Source of the DNA: Chelatococcus reniformis
Lineage (GTDB): Bacteria > Pseudomonadota > Alphaproteobacteria > Rhizobiales > Beijerinckiaceae
DNA length: 64,000 nt
NCBI RefSeq assembly: GCF_014640075.1
Contig: NZ_BMGG01000002.1
Coordinates: 743,234-807,233, forward strand
Direction of reading: 5' to 3'
Positions within the stretch are counted from its first letter, which is position 1; each line of letters opens with the position of its first letter. The notes beneath the pieces were generated by a model. That model was given only the letters and a program-made list of their open reading frames with translations, did no database searches and was not told where the DNA came from. The translations under genes were made by a program, and so were the position numbers. Below, in pieces: positions 9,398 through 17,569 of the stretch.

Positions 9398-9441
9398 CTA
9401 CGTCCGCCGAACCCTATGTCCGACGAATCTTACGTCCGCAG
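9398..9441. repeat. 16-bp tandem repeat at the 3' end of the SDR gene
   Basis: Two full 16-base units and a partial third begin inside the last codons of the SDR gene and continue past its stop. Read on the minus strand, the units start CGGACGTAAGATT, CGGACATAGGG and CGGACGTAGGAT. The stop is therefore repeated as TAA, TAG and TAG at 9432, 9416 and 9400, in three different frames. Confidence 0.75.
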
Positions 9442-10185
9442 AGTGAGCCCGCCATCGGCGATCAGGCCGTGACCGGTGATGAAATCCGCCTCGTCGCTGG
9501 CGAGCAGGAACACCGAGCGCGCCATGTCGATGGGCTGGCCCAGGCGGCGCAGTGCCGACTTTTTGGCCCAGATCCCGGCGATATGGGGATCGGCGAACGA
9601 AGCCTGCGTCATGCCGGTCTGAATCGCACCCGGCAGCAGGAAGTTCGCGGTGATCTTGAACTTGCCCAGCTCGAGCGCGAGAGTCTTGGTCAACCCGGCG
9701 ACCGCGTGCTTGGACGCCGTGTAGGCGGCAAGCCCGATGTCGGTATCGAAGGCCATCACCGAAGCCGTGTTGATGATGCGGGCCCGGCCCTTCTGCTCGG
9801 CCCGCTCGCGCAGCGCCGGGATCGCGGCGCGGCAGACGCGGAACGGGGCGCGCACGTTGACGGCGAACAGCCGGTCCCAATCGGCATCCGCCGTCTCCGC
9901 CGCAAGGCTGCGGTGGCTGACCCCGGCGTTGTTGAACAGAATGTCGATGCCGCCGAAGGCCTTGAGCGCGGCGCCGACGATTGCGTCGGGCGCGTCGTCG
10001 TCGGCCACGCTCTTGGCCAGCGCCGTCACCCCGGCCACCCCCGCATGGGCGTCCTCGATGCCGCTGCCGGGGCGGTCGACAGCCAGAATCTGCGCCCCCT
10101 CTTCGGCGAACAGGCGCGCGGTGGCATGGCCGATGCCAGAGGCCGACCCGGTGATGACGGCTACTTTGCCTGCAAATCGATTCAC
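9430..10185 (-). CDS. SDR-family NAD(P)-dependent oxidoreductase
   Basis: This 251-residue classical short-chain dehydrogenase/reductase has the cofactor motif TGSASGIG (residues 12-19), NNAG (85-88), Ser142, and the catalytic YTASK (Tyr155, Lys159). The acidic residue after beta-2 (AVDRPG) favours NAD over NADP. It probably oxidises an alcohol or hydroxyacyl intermediate in the surrounding catabolic cluster (inference from context). It lies 79 bases after the alcohol-dehydrogenase-family gene and 53 bases before the metallo-hydrolase gene. Its 3' end is part of a short tandem repeat that duplicates the stop codon. Confidence 0.92.
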   Translation of the reverse strand: MNRFAGKVAVITGSASGIGHATARLFAEEGAQILAVDRPGSGIEDAHAGVAGVTALAKSVADDDAPDAIVGAALKAFGGIDILFNNAGVSHRSLAAETADADWDRLFAVNVRAPFRVCRAAIPALRERAEQKGRARIINTASVMAFDTDIGLAAYTASKHAVAGLTKTLALELGKFKITANFLLPGAIQTGMTQASFADPHIAGIWAKKSALRRLGQPIDMARSVFLLASDEADFITGHGLIADGGLTLRT

Positions 10186-10264
10186 GCGGAAATCCTTCTG
10201 TGCGTGCCGCTGTCGTTCAATGGCTCCGGACGACGCAGATCGTCTGCGCGCCCGTTGGCGTGGC

Positions 10265-11416
10265 TCACCACGCCTGCTCGAGGATCGCCATGATGTCGCT
10301 CGGGCCGTCGATCCTGCGCGGATTGGTGGGCGTCCACGGGTCGCCCATCGTCAGCTCGGCGACGCGCGGCAGGTCCTCGCGCTTGATGCCCATGGCCTGC
10401 AGGGTATGCGGCAGGCCGAGGCCGATGATCAGGTCGGCCACGACGTCGCCCGCATCGTCGCCCGCGCGGCCGAGAGCCGCGGCGACCATGGCCTGACGGC
10501 CCGTGTCGACCGGCTTGTTCCAGCGCAGCACGTGCGGCAGCGTGATGCACGAGGTGATGCCGTGCGGCACGCCGAAGCTGCCGCCCAGCACGTGGCCGAT
10601 GGCATGGCTGACGCCCTTCTCCACCCCGCCCTGGGTACCGACCATCGACAGCCACACCCCGATCATCGCCTCGAGGCGGGCATCGAGGTCGGCCGGCTGC
10701 GCCCGGTTGCGCGGTAAGGCGCCCCCCAACAGCTGCAGCGCCTGGGCCGATGCCGCGTCGGCGAGCGGCTGGCTGTTGATCGAACAGATGTCCTCGACCG
10801 CGTGGTCGACGGCGCGGATGCCGGTGGACAGCCACAGCTCGGCCGGCGTGTCGACGGTGACGCGTGGATCGAGCACCACCACCTGCGGCGTCATCTGCTC
10901 GTGATAGTACATCTGCTTGAGATGCCGGGCCGTGTCCGATACCCCCGCAAACGACGTGAACTCGGCCCCGGACAAGGTGCTCGGCACAGCGAGGACGCGG
11001 ACGGGCAGTTCCATGGCGTGGACCGCCCTGCCCTGCCCCTGGATCGCGTCGAAGGCGTCGACCGTGAGGGCGCCGGTGGCGAGGCAGAGCTGCGCCACCT
11101 TGGCCGCATCGATCACCGAGCCGCCGCCGATGGCGAGCAGGAGATCCGCCGCGAGATCGCGCGCCTTGACCGCGATGGTGGCGACGTCCTCGCGCGGCGA
11201 ATGGGCCCGGACGCCGGACGTGAGCCCGATCAGCCGATCGCCGAGCGCCTGACGCAAGCCCGCCTCGAGCGGTTGCGCCGCAGCCAGGGAGCCGCTGACC
11301 ACGGCCAGCACCCGGCGCTTTCCGAGCCGCTCCACATGTTCCGCGATGGCCTCGGCCCAGGGCTTCCCGAAGACGATTCCGTCCGCCTTCGGGAACATGT
11401 AGCTGCCGACGAGCAT
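10265..11416 (-). CDS. Iron-containing alcohol dehydrogenase family protein (maleylacetate-reductase-like, one metal ligand lost)
   Basis: This 383-residue protein has the family's nucleotide site GGGSVIDAAK (residues 97-106) and the conserved block STGIRAVDHAVED. The three histidines of the metal region are present (His271, His275, His285 in SHAIGH and PHG). The aspartate that normally starts the metal site (GMDAxxHA in iron-dependent members) is Arg201 here, while His205 is kept. Maleylacetate reductases also lack this aspartate, so the enzyme may be metal-independent (inference). It begins five bases after the enoyl-CoA hydratase stop, which indicates tight cotranscription. Confidence 0.87.
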   Translation of the reverse strand: MLVGSYMFPKADGIVFGKPWAEAIAEHVERLGKRRVLAVVSGSLAAAQPLEAGLRQALGDRLIGLTSGVRAHSPREDVATIAVKARDLAADLLLAIGGGSVIDAAKVAQLCLATGALTVDAFDAIQGQGRAVHAMELPVRVLAVPSTLSGAEFTSFAGVSDTARHLKQMYYHEQMTPQVVVLDPRVTVDTPAELWLSTGIRAVDHAVEDICSINSQPLADAASAQALQLLGGALPRNRAQPADLDARLEAMIGVWLSMVGTQGGVEKGVSHAIGHVLGGSFGVPHGITSCITLPHVLRWNKPVDTGRQAMVAAALGRAGDDAGDVVADLIIGLGLPHTLQAMGIKREDLPRVAELTMGDPWTPTNPRRIDGPSDIMAILEQAW

Positions 11417-11421
11417 CGCGG

Positions 11422-12216
11422 TCAGCGTCCCTTCCAGACCGGCGCTCGCTTCTCCACGAAGGCCAACGGCCCTTCACGGAAATCTTCGGTGCGGGCGTTG
11501 CGTTCGGACGCCTCGTCGCTCACGCGCCGCAACTCGGCATCGGAGAGATCGAACGCCCGGCGCGCCACCTTCAGGCTCTCGCGCACCGCCACCGGCGCGT
11601 TGGTGCAGATGGCGGCTGCCAGCGCGATCGCCTCCTCCTTGAGCTTCTCGTGCGGCACCACACGGTTGACCAGCCCGTAGGCAGCGGCGCGTTGCACGTC
11701 GAGGCGGCCGGCCGTGGCGATGAGCTCCAGCGCGATGGCCTTGGGCAGCGCGCGCGGCAGGCGGTAGATACCCCCGGCCGCGGCGACCAGCCCGCGCGAC
11801 ACCTCCGGAAGCCCGAAGGCGGCGCGCTCGGAGGCGACGATCATGTCGCAGGCAAGCGAGATCTCCAGGCCGCCGGCCAGGGCGAAGCCGTTCACGGCGG
11901 CGATCCATACCTTGCTGCGCGGCATATGGACGAAGCCGCCGAAGCCGCCCGCCTCGGTGGAGATACCGGAGCGCTGGCCGGACGACACGGCCTTGAGGTC
12001 GGCGCCGGCACAGAAGGCCTGCTCGCCCGCACCGGTGAGAATGACCACCCAGATGTCAGGATCCGCCTCGGTCTCGCGCACGGCCTTCTCCAGGCCTTGG
12101 GCGACGGCCGCATTGACTGCATTGCGCGCCTCGGGCCGGTTGATGGTCACCAGCGCGATATGATCGGCGGCGCGTTCGACGAGGACGGCGCTCGACGTGG
12201 ATGCTTCGGCTGTCAC
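11422..12216 (-). CDS. Enoyl-CoA hydratase/isomerase (crotonase) family protein
   Basis: This 264-residue crotonase has the oxyanion-hole segment FCAGADLKA (about residues 69-77) and GGLEISLACD. Both catalytic glutamates typical of hydratases are present (GGLE and LPEVSRG), which favours hydration of a 2-enoyl-CoA. No ATG lies near the homology start. The start is taken as GTG at 12216, with a strong AAGGAG ribosome site six bases upstream. The gene lies 59 bases after the acyl-CoA synthetase, whose product it probably processes. Confidence 0.93.
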   Translation of the reverse strand: MTAEASTSSAVLVERAADHIALVTINRPEARNAVNAAVAQGLEKAVRETEADPDIWVVILTGAGEQAFCAGADLKAVSSGQRSGISTEAGGFGGFVHMPRSKVWIAAVNGFALAGGLEISLACDMIVASERAAFGLPEVSRGLVAAAGGIYRLPRALPKAIALELIATAGRLDVQRAAAYGLVNRVVPHEKLKEEAIALAAAICTNAPVAVRESLKVARRAFDLSDAELRRVSDEASERNARTEDFREGPLAFVEKRAPVWKGR

Positions 12217-12275
12217 GTGGGTCTCCTTGTTGTTGATCTTCGATACCGGGGGCAGTTCAGTGGCAGGGACGGCGT

Positions 12276-13820
12276 TCAGATGCGCCGGTCGAGGCCCTCC
12301 CAATAGGGCTCGCGCAGCTTGCGCTTGAAGATCTTGCCGGAATCCTCCCGCGGCAGGTCGGCCAGGAACTCGACCTTCTTGGGCACTTTGTAGCCGGCAA
12401 CATGCTCGCGTAGATAGCCCCGCACCGCGGCCTCGGTGAGATCGGCGCCCGGCTGCGGCTGCACCACGGCCAGCAGCGCCTCGCCGTATTCGTCGTCGGG
12501 GACGCCGAATACGGCACAGTCCGCGACGCCAGGCATCTTGTGCAGCTCGGCCTCGATTTCGGCCGGATAGATGTTCACCCCGCCCGAGATGACCATGTCC
12601 TTGGCCCGGTCGCACAAGTAGAGAAAGCCGTCGGCATCGAGGTAGCCGACATCGCCGGGCGCAAACAGGCCGCCGCGATCGGAGGCCTGTCGCTTGGAAT
12701 CGTCGCCGTGATAGGTGAAATCGGAGATGATGTGGGTCTTCGCCGCCACCTCCCCGATCTCGCCCTGCGGCAATTCCTGGCCATCCGCGCTCAGAATCTT
12801 GACGGTGGAGAAGTCGAGCGCCTTCCCGACCGTGCCGGGGTGTGCGAGCCACTCCTGCGAGTTGCACAGGGTGACGATGCCCGTCTCGGTCGCGCCGTAG
12901 TATTCGTTGATGATCGGTCCCCACCACTCGATCATCTGCCGCTTGATTGGCGGCGACACCGGCGCGGCGGCGTGAATGACGAACTTGAGCGACGACAGGT
13001 CGTACCTGGCCTTGACGTCGTCGGGCAGCTTCACCAGCCGGTTGAACATGATCGGCACCATGTGCAGGTGCGTCACCTTACGCGTCTCGATCAGCTTGAG
13101 CAGGTCTTCACTGTCATAGCGGGGCTGCAGGATGACGTTGCCGCCGAGCCGAGCCGCGATGGTGCCGTAGGCGTTGGGGGCCGAATGGTACATCGGCCCC
13201 GTCACCACGGTGACGATCCGGCTCGGATCCGCCAGGTCGTCGGCGAAGCCGAAGCCCTTGGCGAGCACCACGATGAAGCCCTGAGCCTGCTCCGGCGTCG
13301 GCGGAGCGCGCCGCACGCCCTTGGGATGGCCCGTGGTTCCGGAGGTGTAGATCATCGTGCTCGGCGGCTCGATGGGCGTCGGCGGGAGCGGCGTAAGGGC
13401 GCCCAGCCACGTGCTCCAGTCGGTCGCGCCAGGCGGAACCCGGCAGCGCTCGGGCGCAATGGCGTAGGCTGCGGCGATCTCCGGCGGCGTCTCGACGACG
13501 AACACCGCCACGCCCGCCGGGATCGCCGCGCGGATCGGCTCCAGCAGGTCGGCGTGGATGACCACCGCCTTGGCCTCGCAGTTCTCGAGCAGGTAGCGTG
13601 CTTCCGCTTCCGTGTAGTGCCAGTTCACCGGCACCGGGTAGGCGCCGAGCAGGCCCGCGGCGAAGCTGGCCTCGAAGAAAGCGAGGTCGTTGCGCAGGTA
13701 GACCGCGACCGTATCACCCTGCCCGATGCCCAGTTCCTTGAAGCCGGACGCCGCTCGGGCCGCCCGGTCCTGCAGCTCTTCCGTGGTGAGCCGCCGCTCG
13801 CCGCTGGTGATCTCGCCCAT
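12276..13820 (-). CDS. AMP-dependent acyl-CoA synthetase
   Basis: This 514-residue ANL-superfamily ligase has the phosphate loop YTSGTTGHPKG (158-168), the YYGATETG motif, and GDVGYLDADGFLYLCDRAKD with the hinge aspartate. The C-terminal GKIFKRKLRE carries the catalytic lysine. It activates a carboxylic acid to its CoA thioester; chain type cannot be read from sequence. The ATG at 13820 follows a GGAGG site with five-base spacing; an ATG at 13832 is also in frame. It lies between the binding-protein genes and the enoyl-CoA hydratase, so the set reads as uptake, CoA activation and oxidation. Confidence 0.94.
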   Translation of the reverse strand: MGEITSGERRLTTEELQDRAARAASGFKELGIGQGDTVAVYLRNDLAFFEASFAAGLLGAYPVPVNWHYTEAEARYLLENCEAKAVVIHADLLEPIRAAIPAGVAVFVVETPPEIAAAYAIAPERCRVPPGATDWSTWLGALTPLPPTPIEPPSTMIYTSGTTGHPKGVRRAPPTPEQAQGFIVVLAKGFGFADDLADPSRIVTVVTGPMYHSAPNAYGTIAARLGGNVILQPRYDSEDLLKLIETRKVTHLHMVPIMFNRLVKLPDDVKARYDLSSLKFVIHAAAPVSPPIKRQMIEWWGPIINEYYGATETGIVTLCNSQEWLAHPGTVGKALDFSTVKILSADGQELPQGEIGEVAAKTHIISDFTYHGDDSKRQASDRGGLFAPGDVGYLDADGFLYLCDRAKDMVISGGVNIYPAEIEAELHKMPGVADCAVFGVPDDEYGEALLAVVQPQPGADLTEAAVRGYLREHVAGYKVPKKVEFLADLPREDSGKIFKRKLREPYWEGLDRRI

Positions 13821-13891
13821 TCTGTCCTCCATCCACGGTGCGCGCGGTCGGGCGCCGGGCCGCGAAGCCGTGCGTCGGCGACCCGGTCCGT

Positions 13892-15097
13892 CTAGTCGGT
13901 TATCGGCTCGCCGAAGAGTTCCCAGCTTTCGCCCGCGAACCGTTGCAGGCGCAGGGTGCGGAAGGCGCTGAAGTTGTCCGGCGTGGTCTTGACGGAGATG
14001 CCCGGAAGCAGCATCGGCAACGTCGCCTCGTCGATGCTCGCCACCTGCTTCATGAGGTTCTCGCGCGTCAGCTCGTCGCCGCAGCGCTCGAGCAGCTTCG
14101 CCATCATGTGGGCCGAGATGTAGCCCAGCACCGCGCTCGACTCGATCATGCGCCCTTCGAGGCCGTTGCGCTTCATGAAGGCGGCGTACTCCTGCATGAC
14201 CGGATCGTCCTTCCAGAGCGGATCCAGCGGCACCTTGGAATAGGCAACGGTGACGATGCCCTGCGCCTTGTCGAAGCCGGCGGGCTTGATCACGCCGCCC
14301 ACCGAGTTGGCGACCGACACCAGCATGTGCAGCGGTTTCCAATCGATCTCGTGGACCTTGCGGATGGCCTGGGCGGCGAACTTGGGGGTCGACATGTTGA
14401 ACAGCACGTCGGCGCCGGAGGCCTTGAGCTTGAGGATCTGCGAGTCGACGGTGGGGTCGGTGACCTCGTAGGTCGCCTCGGCGACGATCATGGTCTTGGC
14501 CTTGTCGCCCAGGCCCTCCTTGAAGCCTCTGACGTAGTCCCGGCCGGAATCGTCGTTCTGCGCCAGGATGGCGATCTTGCCGTTCGGCCGCGCGCTCAGC
14601 ACGTGGCGGGCATGGATGGCCCCCTCCGCGTCGTAGAGCGGATAGAACGCCATGGTCCACGGATAGGCCTTCGGGTCGTTCCACTTCACGGCCCCGGTCG
14701 ACAGCATGATGTGCGGGACCTTCTTGCCGTTGGCGTACTTATGGACGGCGCTGCTCGGCGCGGTGCCGAGCGAGCCGTAGATGGCGAAGACCTCCTCCTG
14801 CTCCACCAGCCGGCGGGTCTGCTCCAGGCTCTTGGGCGGGCTATAGGCATCATCCAGGCTGATGAAGTCGATCCGGCGCCCGTTGATCCCGCCCTTGTCG
14901 TTGATCTCCTTGAAGAACGCGCCCTCGACCATGCCCGTCACGCCGTAGGTCGATGCCGGCCCGCTGTAGGGCATGGTCTGGCCGAGCTTGATCTCGCTGT
15001 CGGTGACGCCGGGACCGTACTGCTTGGGCGCGGCCGCCACCGGGCTCGCCACCAGCGCAAGGGCGCCGGCGCCGGCCAACACGGAACGAATTGTCAT
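13892..15097 (-). CDS. ABC transporter substrate-binding protein (Peripla_BP_6), paralogue 2
   Basis: This 401-residue periplasmic binding protein is of the branched-chain amino acid/urea/aromatic-acid type. A signal peptide ends near ...SPVAAA (residue 23). The fold I start, VTDSEIKLGQTMPYSGP, is clear. It is the same length as the adjacent upstream paralogue, and both end GxPITD. By eye the two agree at about two thirds of positions. A GAGG ribosome site lies five bases before the ATG. No permease or ATPase gene is in the window, so it must use transporter parts encoded elsewhere (inference). Confidence 0.93.
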   Translation of the reverse strand: MTIRSVLAGAGALALVASPVAAAPKQYGPGVTDSEIKLGQTMPYSGPASTYGVTGMVEGAFFKEINDKGGINGRRIDFISLDDAYSPPKSLEQTRRLVEQEEVFAIYGSLGTAPSSAVHKYANGKKVPHIMLSTGAVKWNDPKAYPWTMAFYPLYDAEGAIHARHVLSARPNGKIAILAQNDDSGRDYVRGFKEGLGDKAKTMIVAEATYEVTDPTVDSQILKLKASGADVLFNMSTPKFAAQAIRKVHEIDWKPLHMLVSVANSVGGVIKPAGFDKAQGIVTVAYSKVPLDPLWKDDPVMQEYAAFMKRNGLEGRMIESSAVLGYISAHMMAKLLERCGDELTRENLMKQVASIDEATLPMLLPGISVKTTPDNFSAFRTLRLQRFAGESWELFGEPITD

Positions 15098-15187
15098 GTC
15101 GCCTCACTTTCCTGCCAGTCAATGTCGCCGCGAGCGAGCGCTCGCCGGCTTGGGCGCGAGCCACCGCAGCGGCCCGCGCCCGCCGCG

Positions 15188-16393
15188 TCAGTCGGTGATG
15201 GGGTCGCCGAACAGGACGTAGCCTTTGCCCTCGAAGCGCTGGAGACGGAGCGTGTGAAAGGCGCTGAAATTGGTCGGCGTGGTCTTGACCCCGATGCCCG
15301 GCAGCAGCATCGGCAGCGTTGGCTCGTCGATGCTCGCGACCTTCTTCATCAGGTTCTCGCGCGTGAGGTCGTCACCGCAGGCTTCCAGCAGCTTATGCAT
15401 CATGATGGCCGAGATGTAGCCGGTGACCGCGCCGGCATCGGTCAGCTTGCCCTCTTGGCCGATCTCCTTCATGAAGCTGACGAATTCCTTCATCACCGGA
15501 TCATCGTTCCACAGCGGGTCGCCGACGCTCTTGGCCGATACCGCGGTGATCACGCCTTGCGATGCCTCCAGGCCGGCCGGCTCGAGCACGCCGGCGATCG
15601 AGCTCGCGACGCTGACCAGCAGGGTCGTCGGCTTCCAGCCGAGCTCGTACACCTTCTTGATGGCCTGTGCTCCAAACTTGGGCGTCGACATGTTGAACAT
15701 GGTGTCGGCGCCGGAGGCCTTGAGCTTGATGATCTGGGAATCGACGGTGGGATCGGTGACCTCGTAGGTCGTCTCGGCGACGACCATGGACTTGGCCTTG
15801 TCGCCGAGCCCCTCCTTGAAGCCCCTGACGTAGTCGCGCCCGGCATCGTCGTTCTGCGAGAGAATGGCGATCTTGGCATTGGGCTTGGTCTGGAGGATGT
15901 ATTTGCCGTAGATACGCCCCTCCATCGTGTAGGATGGATAGAGCGCCATGGTCCAAGGATAGTTCTTTGGATCATTCCACTTGTCGGCGCCAGTCGATAT
16001 TAAGATCTGAGGCACCTTCTTGCTGTTGAGATACTTGTGGATGGCCGAATTGGTTGGCGTGCCAATGGTGCCATAGATGGCCAGCACGCCCTCGTCCTCC
16101 ACCAGCTTGCGTGTCTGCTCCACGGTCTTGGGCGGGCTGTAGCCATCATCGAGGGAGATCAGGTTGACCTTGCGGCCGTTGATGCCGCCCTTCGCGTTGA
16201 GCCGCTTGAAGTAGGCCAGTTCCACCGTGCCGAGCACGCCGTAGGCCGAAGCCGGGCCGCTGTAGGGCATCGTCTGGCCGAGCTTGATCTCCGTGTCGGT
16301 GACGCCGGGGCCGTATTTCTTCTCGGCAGCCGACGCCGATCCGACGGCGCATGCAAGGGCGCAAACGCCCAGCGTGAAGGGACGCATCATCAT
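15188..16393 (-). CDS. ABC transporter substrate-binding protein (Peripla_BP_6), paralogue 1
   Basis: This 401-residue secreted binding protein is of the same subfamily as its downstream neighbour. It has a signal peptide ending ...SASA (about residue 22), the VTDTEIKLGQTMPYSGP block, and a ligand-contact region around LLVSVASSIAGV. It is the first gene of the minus-strand catabolic set, so its promoter lies in the 241-base divergent region. Three consecutive ATG codons (16393, 16390, 16387) make the exact start uncertain. Tandem duplication followed by divergence is the simplest origin of the pair. Confidence 0.93.
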   Translation of the reverse strand: MMMRPFTLGVCALACAVGSASAAEKKYGPGVTDTEIKLGQTMPYSGPASAYGVLGTVELAYFKRLNAKGGINGRKVNLISLDDGYSPPKTVEQTRKLVEDEGVLAIYGTIGTPTNSAIHKYLNSKKVPQILISTGADKWNDPKNYPWTMALYPSYTMEGRIYGKYILQTKPNAKIAILSQNDDAGRDYVRGFKEGLGDKAKSMVVAETTYEVTDPTVDSQIIKLKASGADTMFNMSTPKFGAQAIKKVYELGWKPTTLLVSVASSIAGVLEPAGLEASQGVITAVSAKSVGDPLWNDDPVMKEFVSFMKEIGQEGKLTDAGAVTGYISAIMMHKLLEACGDDLTRENLMKKVASIDEPTLPMLLPGIGVKTTPTNFSAFHTLRLQRFEGKGYVLFGDPITD

Positions 16394-16468
16394 TCTCTGG
16401 AGCCCTCGTCGTTTCCTCTGAGCGCTCGGGACGCGGGGCCGTCGCGCTCTTATCGTTGGGCGGGCATG

Positions 16469-16490
16469 CTTAACCGAAACAAGCGTTAGG
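16469..16490. promoter_or_regulatory. Candidate operator in the divergent promoter region
   Basis: The imperfect inverted repeat CTTAAC, 10 bases, GTTAGG lies between the divergent binding-protein operon and the SDR gene. Its position and form fit a TetR-family operator, and a TetR gene is nearby. A perfect 10-base palindrome, CCTCTAGAGG, is at 16579-16588 in the same region. Assignment is inference only. Confidence 0.3.
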
Positions 16491-16634
16491 TCAAATCCGC
16501 CTGAATGGTCATAGGAATACCTTGCAAGCCTCGCACGACCCAGTAGACGTGCAGAGTGGGTTCACTTTTGCGCGCCATCCTCTAGAGGCTGGCCGAGCGG
16601 GCGCTGGCGCCCGGCCCAGACGAGGGAACGGCCC

Positions 16635-17372
16635 ATGAGCGAACTCGACTATTCCGGGAAGAACGTCCTCGTCGTGGGCGGCTCGAGCGGCATCGGCAAC
16701 GGCATCGCCCAGGCCTTTCGGGCAAGGGGCGCATCGGTCTTCGTCTGGGGCACCAGGGCCGGCGCCGCCGACTATTCCGCGGACGACGGCTCCGATCTGA
16801 CCGGGCTGACCTACGCCCGGGTCGACGTCTCCGATTTCGCCGCCATCGAGGGGCACCAGCCACCGTTCTCGAAGCTCGATGTCCTGGTGCTGTCCCAGGG
16901 TCAGGTTATCTACAAGCGCGGCGAATTCACCACCGATGGCTTTCGCAAGGTGGTCGACGTCAACCTGAACAGCCTGATGGCGTGCAGCGCCAAGTTCCAC
17001 GACATGCTGGCAGCGGCCGGCGGATCGCTCATCATCGTGAGCTCGACGGCCGCGTTCCATTCGACCAAGGGCAATCCTGCCTACAACGCCTCCAAGACGG
17101 GCGCCTTCGGCCTGACCCGCACCCTGGGCGAAGCGTGGGCAGCCGACGGAATTCGCGTCAACGGGATCGCGCCGGGCCTCGTCGACACCAAGATGACGAA
17201 GGTTACGACGGCCAACCCCGAGCGGCTCGAGGGCGCGCTCAGAGGGATTCCGCTGGGCCGGCTTGGCACACCGCAGGATATGGCAGGCGTCGCCCTGTTC
17301 CTGGCTTCGCCGCTGGCCGCCTACGTCGTCGGCCAAACCATCCCGGTGGATGGCGGCCTTATTCTTGCGTGA
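16635..17372 (+). CDS. SDR-family oxidoreductase with atypical NNAG motif
   Basis: This 245-residue short-chain dehydrogenase has GGSSGIG (about residues 15-21) and the catalytic pair in YNASK, with the serine in VSSTAAF. The central NNAG motif is replaced by SQGQ (in VLVLSQGQV), so the structural asparagine of classical SDRs is missing there. The C-terminus (PVDGGLIL) is normal. The gene diverges from the catabolic operon and shares its regulatory region. It may act on an intermediate of the same pathway (inference). It converges with the TetR gene across about 200 bases without other genes. Confidence 0.9.
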   Translation: MSELDYSGKNVLVVGGSSGIGNGIAQAFRARGASVFVWGTRAGAADYSADDGSDLTGLTYARVDVSDFAAIEGHQPPFSKLDVLVLSQGQVIYKRGEFTTDGFRKVVDVNLNSLMACSAKFHDMLAAAGGSLIIVSSTAAFHSTKGNPAYNASKTGAFGLTRTLGEAWAADGIRVNGIAPGLVDTKMTKVTTANPERLEGALRGIPLGRLGTPQDMAGVALFLASPLAAYVVGQTIPVDGGLILA

Positions 17373-17569
17373 TCGTCGCCGCGCTCGGACGTGATCGACA
17401 CGGCCGGGCAAGCCTCAACAACGAAAAAACGTGATCCCGTGTCGCGGCTGAACGCCGATCCCAGCTGCGGGCCTTCGTGTCCACCCGGGCGCTTGCCGCC
17501 GATGAGATCGTCCGAGCGGCAGCGCCTTGGATTGATCAGGCGGGGCCGGGCGCCCATCGGGGCCGGCGC

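Noticed and set aside
13838..16003. Open frame of 721 codons antisense to the two binding-protein genes
   Set aside because: The repeated His/Leu/Asp/Arg-rich text mirrors the two paralogues and has no family features.
17373..17569. Three CGTGATC words between the convergent SDR and tetR genes
   Set aside because: Spacing is irregular and no hairpin forms, so they look like chance repeats.
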